Positions 1 through 8,017 are shown, counted from the first letter of the stretch. The stretch: 12,222 bases of DNA from Clostridiales bacterium (GCA_021200075.1 JAJQGZ010000061.1:1-12222); one strand, 5' to 3'. Numbers and translations are program-made. Notes: generated from the letters alone by a model not told the origin.

Positions 1-38
1 GTAAACCATGTCCCCAAACAAAGTGTAAACCATGTCCC
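1..38. repeat. Tandem 14-bp repeat, possible insertion-sequence end
   Basis: The 14-mer GTAAACCATGTCCC occurs at 1-14 and again, identically, at 25-38, a spacing of 24 bp. Short direct repeats of this kind, with the same orientation and near-helical spacing, are typical of transposase binding sites at the ends of some insertion sequences, for example IS21-like elements. The element body would lie to the left, outside the window. No transposase is visible, so the family is an inference. It could also be another kind of protein-binding repeat. Confidence 0.4.
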
Positions 39-50
39 TATTGACATGCT

Positions 51-82
51 ATCCGCCCGCTTTGAGCGGTGATATGACCGCT
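51..82. other. Region downstream of purL: short hairpin and orphan terminator arm
   Basis: A 6-bp stem (AGCGGT at 65-70, ACCGCT at 77-82, loop of six) lies just beyond the purL stop on the minus strand and may be a weak transcription end. It has no clear T-tract on either strand. Immediately left, ATCCGCCCGCTT (51-62) is identical to the right arm of the good terminator at 5398-5430, but its matching left arm is absent. The left arm may have been displaced by the repeat-bearing element at 1-38. Function is uncertain. Confidence 0.3.
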
Positions 83-98
83 TTATTGACAGACGAAA

Positions 99-3000
99 TT
101 ATTTAAAATAGTTTACTCCGCTTTCAAAGAGTTTCATATCCTTTTCAAACGGAACATTTGCGTAAAGATTGTCGCCCTTTCTCTCGCAGTGACCCATTTT
201 GCCGAGCACTCTGCCGTCGGGTGATGTGATACCCTCTACTGCGCATACAGAACCGTTTGGGTTAAACGGCATATCGGCGCAGGGCACGCCGTCGGGATTA
301 ACATATTGCGTGGCAATTTGGTTGTTTTCGATAAGCTTTTTCATCACATCGTTGTTTGCAACGAATTTGCCCTCTCCGTGGCTTATCGGCACGGCGAACA
401 TATCGCCTACATTTACGCCGGAAAGCCAGGGTGATTTTACGCTCGCAACCCTTGTAAACGCCATTTGGGAAATATGTCTGCCCACGGTGTTAAAGGTAAG
501 TGTCGGGTCGTCCTCTTTGATTTCCCTAATCTCTCCGTAGGGAACAAGACCTAATTTTATAAGTGCCTGGAAGCCGTTGCAAATGCCGAGCATAAGACCG
601 TCACGGCAGTTGAGAAGCTTTGTAACAGCCTCTTTAACCCTCGGGTTTCTGAATGTGGTGGCAATGAATTTGCCGGAACCCTCCGGCTCGTCGCCTCCGC
701 TGAATCCGCCGGGAAGCATAACAATCTGCGAGCGTTCGATTTCCTTTACCATTTTGTCAATTGTCTCATTGATGGCAGACGGGGAAAGGTTGTTTACAAC
801 AAGTATGTTTGCTTCAGCTCCCGCTTTTTCAAAAGCTCTCGCCGTGTCAACCTCGCAGTTTGTCCCCGGGAATGCCGGTATAAATACTATCGGTTTTGCA
901 ACCTTGTTTTTAGCAATAAAGATTGAACGCTTTTCGCTAAGCGGTACATCAAACGGCATTTCCGCTTTCCTGCCGGAATCTGTCGGGAATACTTTTTCAA
1001 GCTTGCCTGTCCAAGCGTCGATAAGCTCGTCGGTTGTCCGTACCGTGCCGTCGATTATGAATACCGAGTTGCCGTTGGTTTTGCCGAGCGTTATGCCGTC
1101 AAATTTATTTTTATCTTTATTTTCATCAGCAAGCTCCACTACAAAGGACGCTTCCTTTGCGCCGAATAGAGTTTCCTTGTCAAGTCCCTGTTCAAATGTG
1201 AAGCCCGATTTATTACCGAACGCCATTTTGCATACGCAGGCAGCGGCGCCGCCCTCTTTAACTACGGATGCGGAAAGAATATCTCCGTTTCTCACTCCGT
1301 TATATACGCTCATCATAAGCTCCATTGCCTTATCGTAATCCGGCAGTGACGAGCTTTCGTCAACAGGCAGGGGCAGGAGCTTGACGGTTGAGTTGTTCCT
1401 CTTAAACTGAGCCGAAACCGTTTTTGAAACCTCGCTCATACCTACCGCAAACGATACGAGAGTAGGTGGAACATCAAGGTCGTTAAACGAACCGCTCATG
1501 GAATCCTTGCCGCCGATTGACGGGCATTTGTATCCTATCTGTGCCGACAATGCGCCGAGCAGAGCGGCGGTCGGTTTTCCCCAGCGTTCGGGTACATCGT
1601 TGAGCCTTTCAAAATATTCCTGGAAAGTGAGCCTTGCCTTTGACGGGTCACAGCCCACAGCCGCAAGCTTTGCAAGGGATTCCGATACTGCGAATGCCGC
1701 CGAATGGAACGGTGACCAGCGTGAAAGCTTGGGGATAAATCCGTATGCCATAACGGTTGCCGTGTCCGTCTCTCCCTCGAGAAGCGGAATTTTTGCAACC
1801 ATTGCTTCCTCGGGTGTGAGCTGATATTTGCCGGCATAGGGCATAAGCACGGTTGCCGCTCCGATAGAGGAGTCGAACCTTTCAACAAGTCCCTTTTGCG
1901 AGCAGACCTCAAGCCTCGAAAGATTTGCCTTGAGCGCCTGTGCGTTTGTTAAGGATTCAAGACATTCGGGAACCTTTTTTGTATAATTTTTGTTTTCGTC
2001 AACGGCAGTAATTGTCGCCTTTGCGTGCTGAGTAACGCCGTTTGTGTTGAGGAAATCCCTGCTTATGTCAACAATCTTGTCGCCCTTCCAGGTCATTTCG
2101 AGCCTGTTGTCACTCGTTACCACGGCAACGGGAGTGGCTTCAAGGTTTTCCTCGTTTGAAAGTCTGATAAATTCGTCAACATCGTCCTTGTCGAGAACAA
2201 CCGCCATTCTCTCCTGCGATTCGGAAATGGCAAGCTCCGTTCCGTCAAGTCCGTCATATTTTTTCGGCACCTTGTCAAGGTCGATTTTAAGCCCGTCGGC
2301 AAGCTCTCCGATAGCTATGGAAACGCCACCTGCGCCGAAATCGTTGCAGCGTTTAATCATTCTTGCCGCCTGTGATTTGCGGAAGAGCCTTTGAATTTTC
2401 CTCTCCGTCAGCGGATTACCCTTTTGCACCTCGGCGCCGCAGGTTTCTATTGAAGAAGAGTTGTGCGCTTTTGAAGAGCCGGTAGCTCCGCCACAGCCGT
2501 CACGCCCTGTTCTTCCGCCCAAGAGGACGATAATATCGCCGTCCTGCGGTCGTTCACGGATAACATTGTCCTTAGGCGACGCTCCTATAACGGCGCCTAT
2601 CTCCATTCTCTTTGCGACATATCCCTCGTCGTAAAGCTCGGTAACCTGCCCTGTGGCAAGACCTATCTGGTTGCCATAGCTTGAATATCCTGCGGCGGCG
2701 CCCGTGGTTATCTTGCTTTGCGGAAGCTTTGCGTCAAGCGTGTCCTCAAAAGCCGTAGTCGGGTCGCCAGAGCCGGTAACACGCATAGCCTGGTATACAT
2801 ATGCTCTGCCGGAAAGCGGGTCTCTTATCGCTCCTCCGAGGCAGGTTGCAGCTCCGCCGAAAGGCTCTATCTCGGTCGGGTGGTTGTGCGTCTCGTTCTT
2901 GAACTGAACAAGCCACTGCTCCTCTTTTCCGTCGATGATTACGGGTACCTGTATCGAGCAGGCATTGATTTCCTCGCTCTCGTCAATGTTGGCGGCATAT

Positions 3001-3863
3001 CCTCTCTTTTTCAGCACCTTTGTACCTATGCACGCCATATCCATAAGGCAGACGGTTTTTCCCCTGTCGCCGTAAACTTCTTTTCTTATTTCAAAATATT
3101 GTTCAAGTGCTTTGTTAATCGCCGCCGCATATTTTCCGCTGTCGATTTTAATATCGTCAAGTTCGGTTGCAAAGGTGGTGTGGCGGCAGTGGTCAGACCA
3201 ATAAGTGTCGATAACTTTAAGCTCTGTAAGGCTCGGGTCTCTGTTTTCGGTTTTGCCGAAATAATCCCTCACCCAGCGTAAATCCGCAACGCTCATTGCA
3301 AACCCCATTTTTGCGTGATAGTCGGCTGTTTCTTCGTCGCTCATATTGATAAAGCCGTTTATCCTTGCAATGTCCGCCGGAGCGTCAGCAATGACATCGA
3401 GAGAATCGGAAAGTTCCTGCGAAGCCTCTCTCGATTCAACGGGATTGATTATGTATGATTTAATCTTGTCAAACTCGGCATCGGTGATGTCGCCCTTAAC
3501 GGCGATAACCTTTGCGGAAAGCACCTTGGGCTTTTCCCCTGCGGTGAGAAGCTGAATACACTGTGCAGCGGAATCTGCTCTCTGGTCGTACTGACCCGGC
3601 AGATATTCGGTTACAAAATATCTCCAGTCGCTCGGAATATCAAGCGTTTTGTACACATTGTCAAGATTTTTTTCCGACAGTATATCGTTTACGGCAAGCT
3701 CGAACTCTTCTGCGGTAAGCCCCTGTGCGTCGTACCTGTTGACGATATGCAAATCCTCAAGGGAGGTTATGCCAACATTGTCCCTGAGGTCGGCAAGCGT
3801 CTGCACCGCCTCAATATCGTTGCCCTTTTTCTTTTCAACAAAAACTCGGTAAACCTTTGCCAT
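99..3863 (-). CDS. purL: Phosphoribosylformylglycinamidine synthase, single-chain
   Basis: This 1254-residue cytosolic enzyme performs the fourth step of de novo purine synthesis: FGAR + glutamine + ATP to FGAM + glutamate. The length and layout match the clade II single-chain form, in which PurS-like, synthetase and glutaminase parts are fused. Visible synthetase motifs are SDHCRHTTF (about 223-231), KNETHNHPTEIEPF (322-335), a glycine-rich GGRTGRDGCGGATGSS segment (449-464), NDFGAGGVSIAIGE (507-520) and SIGGKDSMSG (782-791). The C-terminal class I glutaminase has the nucleophile in LGICNGFQ (Cys1095, codon 579-581 on this strand) and SHGEGKF (His1162, Glu1164). The start is set by AGGAGG five bases upstream of ATG. 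The frame is clean throughout, including a T7 run at 3667-3673. It is divergent from the PAS gene. No separate purS or purQ is needed. Confidence 0.98.
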   Translation of the reverse strand: MAKVYRVFVEKKKGNDIEAVQTLADLRDNVGITSLEDLHIVNRYDAQGLTAEEFELAVNDILSEKNLDNVYKTLDIPSDWRYFVTEYLPGQYDQRADSAAQCIQLLTAGEKPKVLSAKVIAVKGDITDAEFDKIKSYIINPVESREASQELSDSLDVIADAPADIARINGFINMSDEETADYHAKMGFAMSVADLRWVRDYFGKTENRDPSLTELKVIDTYWSDHCRHTTFATELDDIKIDSGKYAAAINKALEQYFEIRKEVYGDRGKTVCLMDMACIGTKVLKKRGYAANIDESEEINACSIQVPVIIDGKEEQWLVQFKNETHNHPTEIEPFGGAATCLGGAIRDPLSGRAYVYQAMRVTGSGDPTTAFEDTLDAKLPQSKITTGAAAGYSSYGNQIGLATGQVTELYDEGYVAKRMEIGAVIGASPKDNVIRERPQDGDIIVLLGGRTGRDGCGGATGSSKAHNSSSIETCGAEVQKGNPLTERKIQRLFRKSQAARMIKRCNDFGAGGVSIAIGELADGLKIDLDKVPKKYDGLDGTELAISESQERMAVVLDKDDVDEFIRLSNEENLEATPVAVVTSDNRLEMTWKGDKIVDISRDFLNTNGVTQHAKATITAVDENKNYTKKVPECLESLTNAQALKANLSRLEVCSQKGLVERFDSSIGAATVLMPYAGKYQLTPEEAMVAKIPLLEGETDTATVMAYGFIPKLSRWSPFHSAAFAVSESLAKLAAVGCDPSKARLTFQEYFERLNDVPERWGKPTAALLGALSAQIGYKCPSIGGKDSMSGSFNDLDVPPTLVSFAVGMSEVSKTVSAQFKRNNSTVKLLPLPVDESSSLPDYDKAMELMMSVYNGVRNGDILSASVVKEGGAAACVCKMAFGNKSGFTFEQGLDKETLFGAKEASFVVELADENKDKNKFDGITLGKTNGNSVFIIDGTVRTTDELIDAWTGKLEKVFPTDSGRKAEMPFDVPLSEKRSIFIAKNKVAKPIVFIPAFPGTNCEVDTARAFEKAGAEANILVVNNLSPSAINETIDKMVKEIERSQIVMLPGGFSGGDEPEGSGKFIATTFRNPRVKEAVTKLLNCRDGLMLGICNGFQALIKLGLVPYGEIREIKEDDPTLTFNTVGRHISQMAFTRVASVKSPWLSGVNVGDMFAVPISHGEGKFVANNDVMKKLIENNQIATQYVNPDGVPCADMPFNPNGSVCAVEGITSPDGRVLGKMGHCERKGDNLYANVPFEKDMKLFESGVNYFK

Positions 3864-3868
3864 TTTGT

Positions 3869-3874
3869 CCTCCT
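3869..3874 (-). promoter_or_regulatory. purL ribosome binding site
   Basis: On the minus strand this reads AGGAGG, a perfect anti-16S match, five bases before the purL ATG. It fixes the start codon. Confidence 0.85.
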
Positions 3875-3878
3875 GAAT

Positions 3879-3915
3879 TTACGGCTCGGCAAGACGCATT
3901 TTGCATCAGCCGCAA
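3879..3915 (-). promoter_or_regulatory. Stem-loop in the purL leader
   Basis: On the minus strand TTGCGGCT (3908-3915) can pair with AGCCGTAA (3879-3886), eight pairs including one G-U. An inner stem, GATGC with GCGTC (3903-3907 with 3893-3897), is stacked on its 5' side. The structure ends four bases before the AGGAGG and could affect ribosome access. It does not match the purine riboswitch consensus. Regulatory function is inference only. Confidence 0.3.
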
Positions 3916-3932
3916 TATTTGCTTTTTGAATT

Positions 3933-3962
3933 ATTATACTCTATAATACCACATCGTTTAAA
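3933..3962 (-). promoter_or_regulatory. Putative purL promoter
   Basis: On the minus strand TTTAAA (3957-3962) and a perfect TATAAT (3933-3938) are separated by 18 bp. The -10 is consensus and the -35 is 4 of 6. Transcription would start near 3926 and give a leader of about 60 nt. Confidence 0.5.
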
Positions 3963-4040
3963 TAAATACTATAAGGAATTTTAAATTTTTGCCGTAATTT
4001 TGAAATTTTGAACTAATTATTAAATGTTGCCGTATTATGA

Positions 4041-4068
4041 TTACATTTTAATTTGGATATGCTATAAT
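4041..4068 (+). promoter_or_regulatory. Putative promoter of the PAS-domain gene
   Basis: This is an extended -10 element, TG-C-TATAAT (4060-4068), with a weak TTACAT (4041-4046) 16 bp upstream. It points to the gene starting at 4187 and would leave a leader of about 110 nt. An extended -10 can compensate for a poor -35. Confidence 0.5.
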
Positions 4069-4100
4069 ACTTTTTAGTATGGGGCAATTTTAAGCCTTAT

Positions 4101-4126
4101 TCGGTTTTTAACCGATTATTCTTTTT
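4101..4126 (+). terminator. Hairpin with T-tract in the PAS-gene leader (attenuator-like)
   Basis: TCGGTT (4101-4106) and AACCGA (4110-4115) form a 6-bp stem with a TTT loop, followed by a T-rich tail to 4126. It lies between the promoter and the start codon, so if it is real it would act as an attenuator. The stem is short and only half GC, so it may be incidental. Confidence 0.3.
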
Positions 4127-4186
4127 AATAACGGCATATATGCATATATATAGTACAGACAGCCGAATTTTCACTTAACGGGAGGA

Positions 4187-5349
4187 ATGATAAAATTGAG
4201 CGAAGACGAGTCCGTGTATGATGTGGAATTTATGAATCTTGTCGTTGACAAGGCGGACAATTTAAAGGTTGTTGACTGCGACAGCCATTTTTCGGAATTT
4301 ACCGGGGTACACCCGTCAAAGATAAAGCAGGGCAAGCTTTTCCTGCACAATATAATCAAACCGATGTACAGGGAGGATATTATGAAAACCCTGTGCAAAA
4401 AAAATCGCCGTATGTTTATTTCGACGCAGAATTTATTGATAAAAATTCAAATGAGGTTTTTGTGCACTGCACCGGGCAGAACTATGAGGGTTCGAGCCTT
4501 TGCAGACTTACGCTTGCAGATGTTTCCAAATCGCTTGAAAAGTAGGCGAAGCTTGAAAATAAGGCAAAGCAGATGAATTATCTTATCGACCTTGTAACCG
4601 GCGGAGTGTGCCTTTTTAAGGTCACCGCCAATATGCACATTGTGGTTACATATCTCAATGAGGGTGGCTGCCGTCTTTTCGGCACCACCAAGGAAAATTT
4701 GCAAAGGAACGCCGCCTACCGCCTTGACGAGCTGATTTATCCCGAGGATAAAAGCCGTGTTTTTACCGCTATCGGCAGGGCGATGGCTACCGGCGAAAAT
4801 GTTGATATAGAAATGCGCACCATAATGCATAAGGATGAATTTCACTGGTGCAAATTAAATGCCGCAATTCAGAAATATGACGAGAACAATATGCCGGTTT
4901 TCCACGCTATGATAACCGATATTACCCGAATTAAAGAGGCGGAGGGAAAGGCGGACAGAATGAACGACGCTCTTGTTAAAATGTTCAAGAATTTGCCCGA
5001 CCCGATTTTTTGCACCGATACCGACGATATGTTCAAGCTTCGTATTGTCAGCGAGGATTTCATTAAATTCCTCGGTTTTTCCCGCCATCAGCTTTTTGAG
5101 GAACACGACGGACGGCTTGACGATTTCGTCTCCGACAGGAAAAAGAAATATGTTGAAGCTACAATAAGAAAGAAAATGCAGCAGGGCGAAAAAATTTCCG
5201 TTCGCTATTCTATCAGAACCAAAAACGGCAACTTTATTGTTGTCGAGGACAGGCGAAAGGTTGTTGATCAGGACGGCGGAATGAAGTCTATGATATGCCG
5301 TCTGCGCGATGTAACAAAAGGCTTTGTCGGCAATGTGGAAATAGAATAA
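4187..5349 (+). pseudogene. PAS-domain sensor protein, broken by frameshift and nonsense codon
   Basis: Read across its lesions, this gene gives one product of about 387 residues with three PAS-like units and no visible output domain (no GGDEF, kinase or HTH). The first frame runs from 4187 and derails at an A8 run (4396-4403). Restoring one A continues the protein as KKKSPYVYFDAEFIDK in another frame. That frame then meets TAG at 4543-4545 and afterwards continues in frame as AKLENKAKQMNYLIDL. Both lesions fall in PAS unit one and the linker after it. The start is ambiguous: the ATG at 4187 is only one base from GGAGG (4181-4185), whereas an in-frame TTG at 4196 has a better spacing of ten. 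The gene probably sensed a signal and passed it to a partner. It may have lost its output part earlier, or it may have been a stand-alone PAS protein. The partner is unknown. Confidence 0.8.
4573..5349 (+). pseudogene. Largest open segment of the broken PAS gene (two PAS units)
   Basis: This 258-codon stretch is open and begins at an ATG 27 bases after the TAG. It holds a PAS-like unit at about residues 1-115, ending in the PAC-like FHAMITDITRIKEAE. A short helical linker follows, then a second unit at about 130-250 with FKNLPDPIFCTDTDD and, near the end, MICRLRDVTKG. It could be translated alone as a two-PAS protein, but no convincing ribosome binding site precedes the ATG (the upstream bases are GGCAAAGCAG). 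Homology therefore runs upstream of this start, which favours a fragment over a true gene. An automatic annotation would probably call it an intact PAS-domain protein. Confidence 0.6.
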
Positions 5350-5397
5350 CGCCGCAAATTGCCGATAACCACGCTTGAATTAATTTTTCGTTTGACG

Positions 5398-5430
5398 GCG
5401 GGCGGATGATATCCGCCCGCTTGATTTTTT
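5398..5430 (+). terminator. Intrinsic terminator after the PAS gene
   Basis: This is a perfect 10-bp GC-rich stem (GCGGGCGGAT at 5398-5407, ATCCGCCCGC at 5411-5420) with a 3-nt loop, followed by TTGATTTTTT. It lies about 50 bp after the PAS stop. Confidence 0.88.
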
Positions 5431-5492
5431 AATTCGTTATTGTGTTTTAATGCTCCGTATGGGCAAATTATATCCGACCGAAAACAAATTTA

Positions 5493-5526
5493 AAAGTCCG
5501 AGAACACCGAGTTCTCGGCTTTTTAA
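5493..5526 (+). terminator. Second intrinsic terminator, possibly bidirectional
   Basis: CCGAGAAC (5498-5505) and GTTCTCGG (5511-5518) form an 8-bp stem with a 5-nt loop. It is flanked by AAAAG on the left and CTTTTT on the right, so it could work on either strand. It insulates the DUF218 gene from the upstream unit. A weak promoter candidate, TTTACT-N18-TTTAAT (5536-5565), follows it. Confidence 0.7.
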
Positions 5527-5643
5527 ATACCCGACTTTACTAGCGAATTATTTTGATGATTTAATATATTTTTAAAATATTGTTTACAGCAGATATACCG
5601 CTTTGTAACGAATTTTTTGTAGAATACAACAAGGTGATACCGA

Positions 5644-6411
5644 ATGAAAAGGATTTTTAGATTTCTGCTTTTCGCCGCAGGACTGGTCTTGCTTGTTATA
5701 TTTGTTCTACCGGTAGTCGAAGATGAGTTCAATGTCGGCAATGCGGTAGGCATTATTTTTTCACTGCTGATTATTCTTGCAGGTGTATTCCTCGATTTTA
5801 TACCCGGGTGGATTAGGAATATATGCAAAAGCAGAGTAAAAAGATTTTTTACAATATTTATATCCCTTTTGCTAGTTGTCTGCCTTGCGTCTTTTTCCGC
5901 CGCGCTCGGTGCGGTCATAGCTTATTCCCAAACGCAGACGGACGATGAGGAAACGCTGATTGTCCTCGGCTGTAAGGTCAACGGAGAAAAACCAAGTACA
6001 ATGCTCAGGGAAAGAGTAAATTCCGCCTGCCAGTATCTTAAAAGCAACGAAAATGCCGTTGCAATTCTCTCCGGCGGTAAGGTTGACGGCGAAGATATTT
6101 CCGAAGCGGAATGTATGTATAATTTAATCATTAATATGGGGATTGACAGCAGCCGTCTTTATATCGAGGACGAAAGTACAAATATTGATGAAAATATCAA
6201 ATATTCTCTTGAAATTATAGAGGAAAATAATTTAAGCGAAAATATCGCAATTGTCAGCTCCGAATTTCATTTAAAAAGAGCGGTGATGATTGCGGAAAAA
6301 TGCGGCGCAGAGAGCCCGGGCAGGGTCAGCGCAGAATCAAATCATTTTTCAACTCCGTCCTATTATGTGCGTGACGCTCTTGCGGTAATGGCGGAATTTG
6401 TTATGGGGTGA
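5644..6411 (+). CDS. YdcF/SanA-like DUF218 membrane protein
   Basis: This 255-residue protein has three predicted membrane segments (about residues 6-24, 32-52 and 68-94) and then a DUF218 domain (about 104-240). The domain carries the family landmarks LIVLGCKV (105-112), the basic stretch MLRERV, AILSGGKVDGEDISEAECM (140-158), EDESTNIDENIKYS (175-188) and VSSEFHLKRA (204-213). DUF218 proteins such as SanA, ElyC and YdcF are linked to envelope and peptidoglycan homeostasis. The exact substrate is not known, and none can be read from this sequence. The start is supported by AAGGTGA (5631-5637), six bases before the ATG. It is followed after four bases by trmO and is likely cotranscribed with it. 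No sign of damage. Confidence 0.9.
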   Translation: MKRIFRFLLFAAGLVLLVIFVLPVVEDEFNVGNAVGIIFSLLIILAGVFLDFIPGWIRNICKSRVKRFFTIFISLLLVVCLASFSAALGAVIAYSQTQTDDEETLIVLGCKVNGEKPSTMLRERVNSACQYLKSNENAVAILSGGKVDGEDISEAECMYNLIINMGIDSSRLYIEDESTNIDENIKYSLEIIEENNLSENIAIVSSEFHLKRAVMIAEKCGAESPGRVSAESNHFSTPSYYVRDALAVMAEFVMG

Positions 6412-6415
6412 CAGC

Positions 6416-7108
6416 GTGGAAAATAATATGGAAATTATTGCGTATATTCATAACGATATGCAGGAAAAATTCGGAATACCCCGTCAAAGCGGACTTGTTG
6501 AGGATTTAATCAGCACTGTTGTTTTCGAGCCGAAATACAGGGTGAGGGAAGTGCTTGACGGAATTGACGGTTTTTCACATTTATGGCTAATATGGCAGTT
6601 TTCGGAAAATGCAGACTGCGAATGGTCACCGACCGTCAGACCGCCGAGGCTCGGCGGAGATAAGCGAAAGGGCGTGTTTGCAACCCTTTCTCCGTTTCGC
6701 CCTAATCCTATCGGGCTTTCCTGCGTGAAGCTCGAGCAGGTGCTTGACACTTCCGATTACGGCACGGTGCTTACGGTAAGCGGTGCGGATTTAAAAAACG
6801 GCACTCCGATTTATGACATAAAGCCATATATTGCGTATTGCGACAGTGTGCCCGATGCGTCTCAGGGCTTTGTTGCTCAGGCACAAAACCGTATGCTGGC
6901 GGTGGATTTTCCGTCGGAGCTTTTGGATATTCTCCCTGCCGAAAAACGCTCGCCGGCGGTCAGTCTGCTTGCGCAGGATCCCAGACCCGCCTACCATAAC
7001 GACCCTGACAGAATTTACGGAATGAAGTATGCCGGATTTGATATAAAATTCAGGGTTTGCGAAAAGCTCCTGACCGTTACCGCCGTAACCGAACAGGAGT
7101 TAATTTAA
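6416..7108 (+). CDS. trmO: tRNA (adenine37-N6)-methyltransferase, TrmO/TsaA family
   Basis: This 230-residue enzyme of the TsaA/YaeB/TrmO family uses S-adenosylmethionine to methylate t6A at position 37 of certain tRNAs to m6t6A, tuning decoding of ACN/ACY codons. The family signature is clear: VRPPRLGGDKRKGVFATLSP (74-93) followed by FRPNPIGLS (94-102), then DLKNGTPIYDIKPYI (125-139), and a C-terminal QDPRPAYHNDPDRIYGM (187-203) typical of full-length members. I chose the GTG at 6416 because GGGGTGA (6405-6411) lies five bases upstream. An in-frame ATG at 6428 is the alternative, and a TTG at 6398 would overlap the preceding gene without a good binding site. It sits in a two-gene unit with the DUF218 gene and is closed by the terminator at 7113-7143. 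Confidence 0.93.
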   Translation: MENNMEIIAYIHNDMQEKFGIPRQSGLVEDLISTVVFEPKYRVREVLDGIDGFSHLWLIWQFSENADCEWSPTVRPPRLGGDKRKGVFATLSPFRPNPIGLSCVKLEQVLDTSDYGTVLTVSGADLKNGTPIYDIKPYIAYCDSVPDASQGFVAQAQNRMLAVDFPSELLDILPAEKRSPAVSLLAQDPRPAYHNDPDRIYGMKYAGFDIKFRVCEKLLTVTAVTEQELI

Positions 7109-7112
7109 TCAT

Positions 7113-7143
7113 AGCCGAGGTTCATCACGAGCCTCGGCTTTTG
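7113..7143 (+). terminator. Intrinsic terminator after trmO
   Basis: AGCCGAGG (7113-7120) pairs perfectly with CCTCGGCT (7132-7139) across an 11-nt loop, followed by TTTG. The tail is short, but the stem is strong and the position five bases after the trmO stop fits. Confidence 0.75.
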
Positions 7144-7166
7144 TTATACGCTTGTCTTGGGGCTTA

Positions 7167-7195
7167 TTGATATTTTATATGTTTTTTGATATGAT
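7167..7195 (+). promoter_or_regulatory. Putative main promoter of the cas operon
   Basis: TTGATA (7167-7172) and TATGAT (7190-7195), each 5 of 6 to consensus, are separated by an ideal 17 bp. They point at cas3, whose start is about 150 bp downstream. It looks intact even though the operon is decayed. Confidence 0.6.
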
Positions 7196-7286
7196 GAATA
7201 TGAATGTTATGCGAACTGCCGCATGATTCTCCGCTTTGGATAAAGCGTGATACGGTACCGAAAAATGTACTCGTAAAATCAAATTA

Positions 7287-7315
7287 TTGACAGCCGGTTT
7301 CAACAATGATAGTTT
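7287..7315 (+). promoter_or_regulatory. Second candidate promoter close to cas3
   Basis: A perfect TTGACA (7287-7292) is followed after 17 bp by TAGTTT (7310-7315), a poor -10. It is 34 bp from the cas3 ATG. It may be a weak or regulated start, or a decayed promoter. Confidence 0.35.
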
Positions 7316-7348
7316 TAAATTATAAACCGTAAAAATTGGAGTGATTTT

Positions 7349-8017
7349 ATGTTTACGGCGCATATCAATAAAGAAAACAAAATACAAAGCTGTACCGAGC
7401 ATTGCACAATAACCCGCAGAATTATGCCGTGATTAGTTGTCCTCGGTCGGATTGAAAAAAACCGCCTATTCCGTCGGCATTTTGCACGATTGCGGAAAGT
7501 TTACCGATGAATTTGACGATTACATTAAAAGAGCGTCGAGCGGTGAAAAGGCAATACAGGGCGAGGTTATACACAGCTTTGCCGGCGTTTCCCTGGCGCT
7601 GAACAAATGCCACAATGCGCAAAGCAATAATAAATACGAACTGCTTGTAAGCTAGCTTATCGCAAGCGCAGTCGGCAGTCACCACGGATTATTCGACTGC
7701 ATTTCCGCTGACGGCAAAAGCGGATTTGACCATCGTCTTGAAAAACAACCCGAATATGATAATCGGGCGATAAAAAATTTTTTCAATGAATGTTGCGGCG
7801 AGGCGGAAACGGACGAATTATTTGCCGAGTCGGCAAAAGAGGTTGAAGCAGTCGCACAAAAAATTATAGATATTTCAAAAGATAACGACGAATTTATGTT
7901 TTATATAAGCCTGCTTTCAAGGCTCCTGTCGTCGGCTGCGGTCGATGCGGACAGGAGCGATACGGCGGAATTTATGAACGGTCTTGACTCATCACAAAAG
8001 CAAGCGGACTGGAGTGA
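7349..8017 (+). pseudogene. cas3: cas3 remnant, HD nuclease part
   Basis: The metal-binding HD landmarks survive as sequence: the first histidine in TEHC (7394-7405), LHDCGKF with the HD pair (within 7482-7502), VIHS, and SHHGLFDC (7677-7700). They fall in different frames or on either side of stop codons: TGA ends the first frame at 7430, and TAGs sit at 7434 and 7653. The longest open piece before the second TAG is 7437-7655 (72 codons, TTG start) and is not a functional nuclease. The piece after it stays open to 8017 and ends in ADWSE, before the frame slip to MHKKLDRYIA. Confidence 0.85.

Noticed and set aside
577..1338. Long open frame of 253 codons on the plus strand opposite purL
   Set aside because: It is the antisense shadow of an unmistakable purL. 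Its translation is serine-rich, shows no domain, and no ribosome binding site precedes it.
3864..4186. Purine or c-di-GMP riboswitch in the divergent intergenic region
   Set aside because: A GGATATG string near 4055 recalls the purine aptamer, but the GTTTCTACC and CCGTAAA-type core elements are missing. No GEMM core precedes the PAS gene either.
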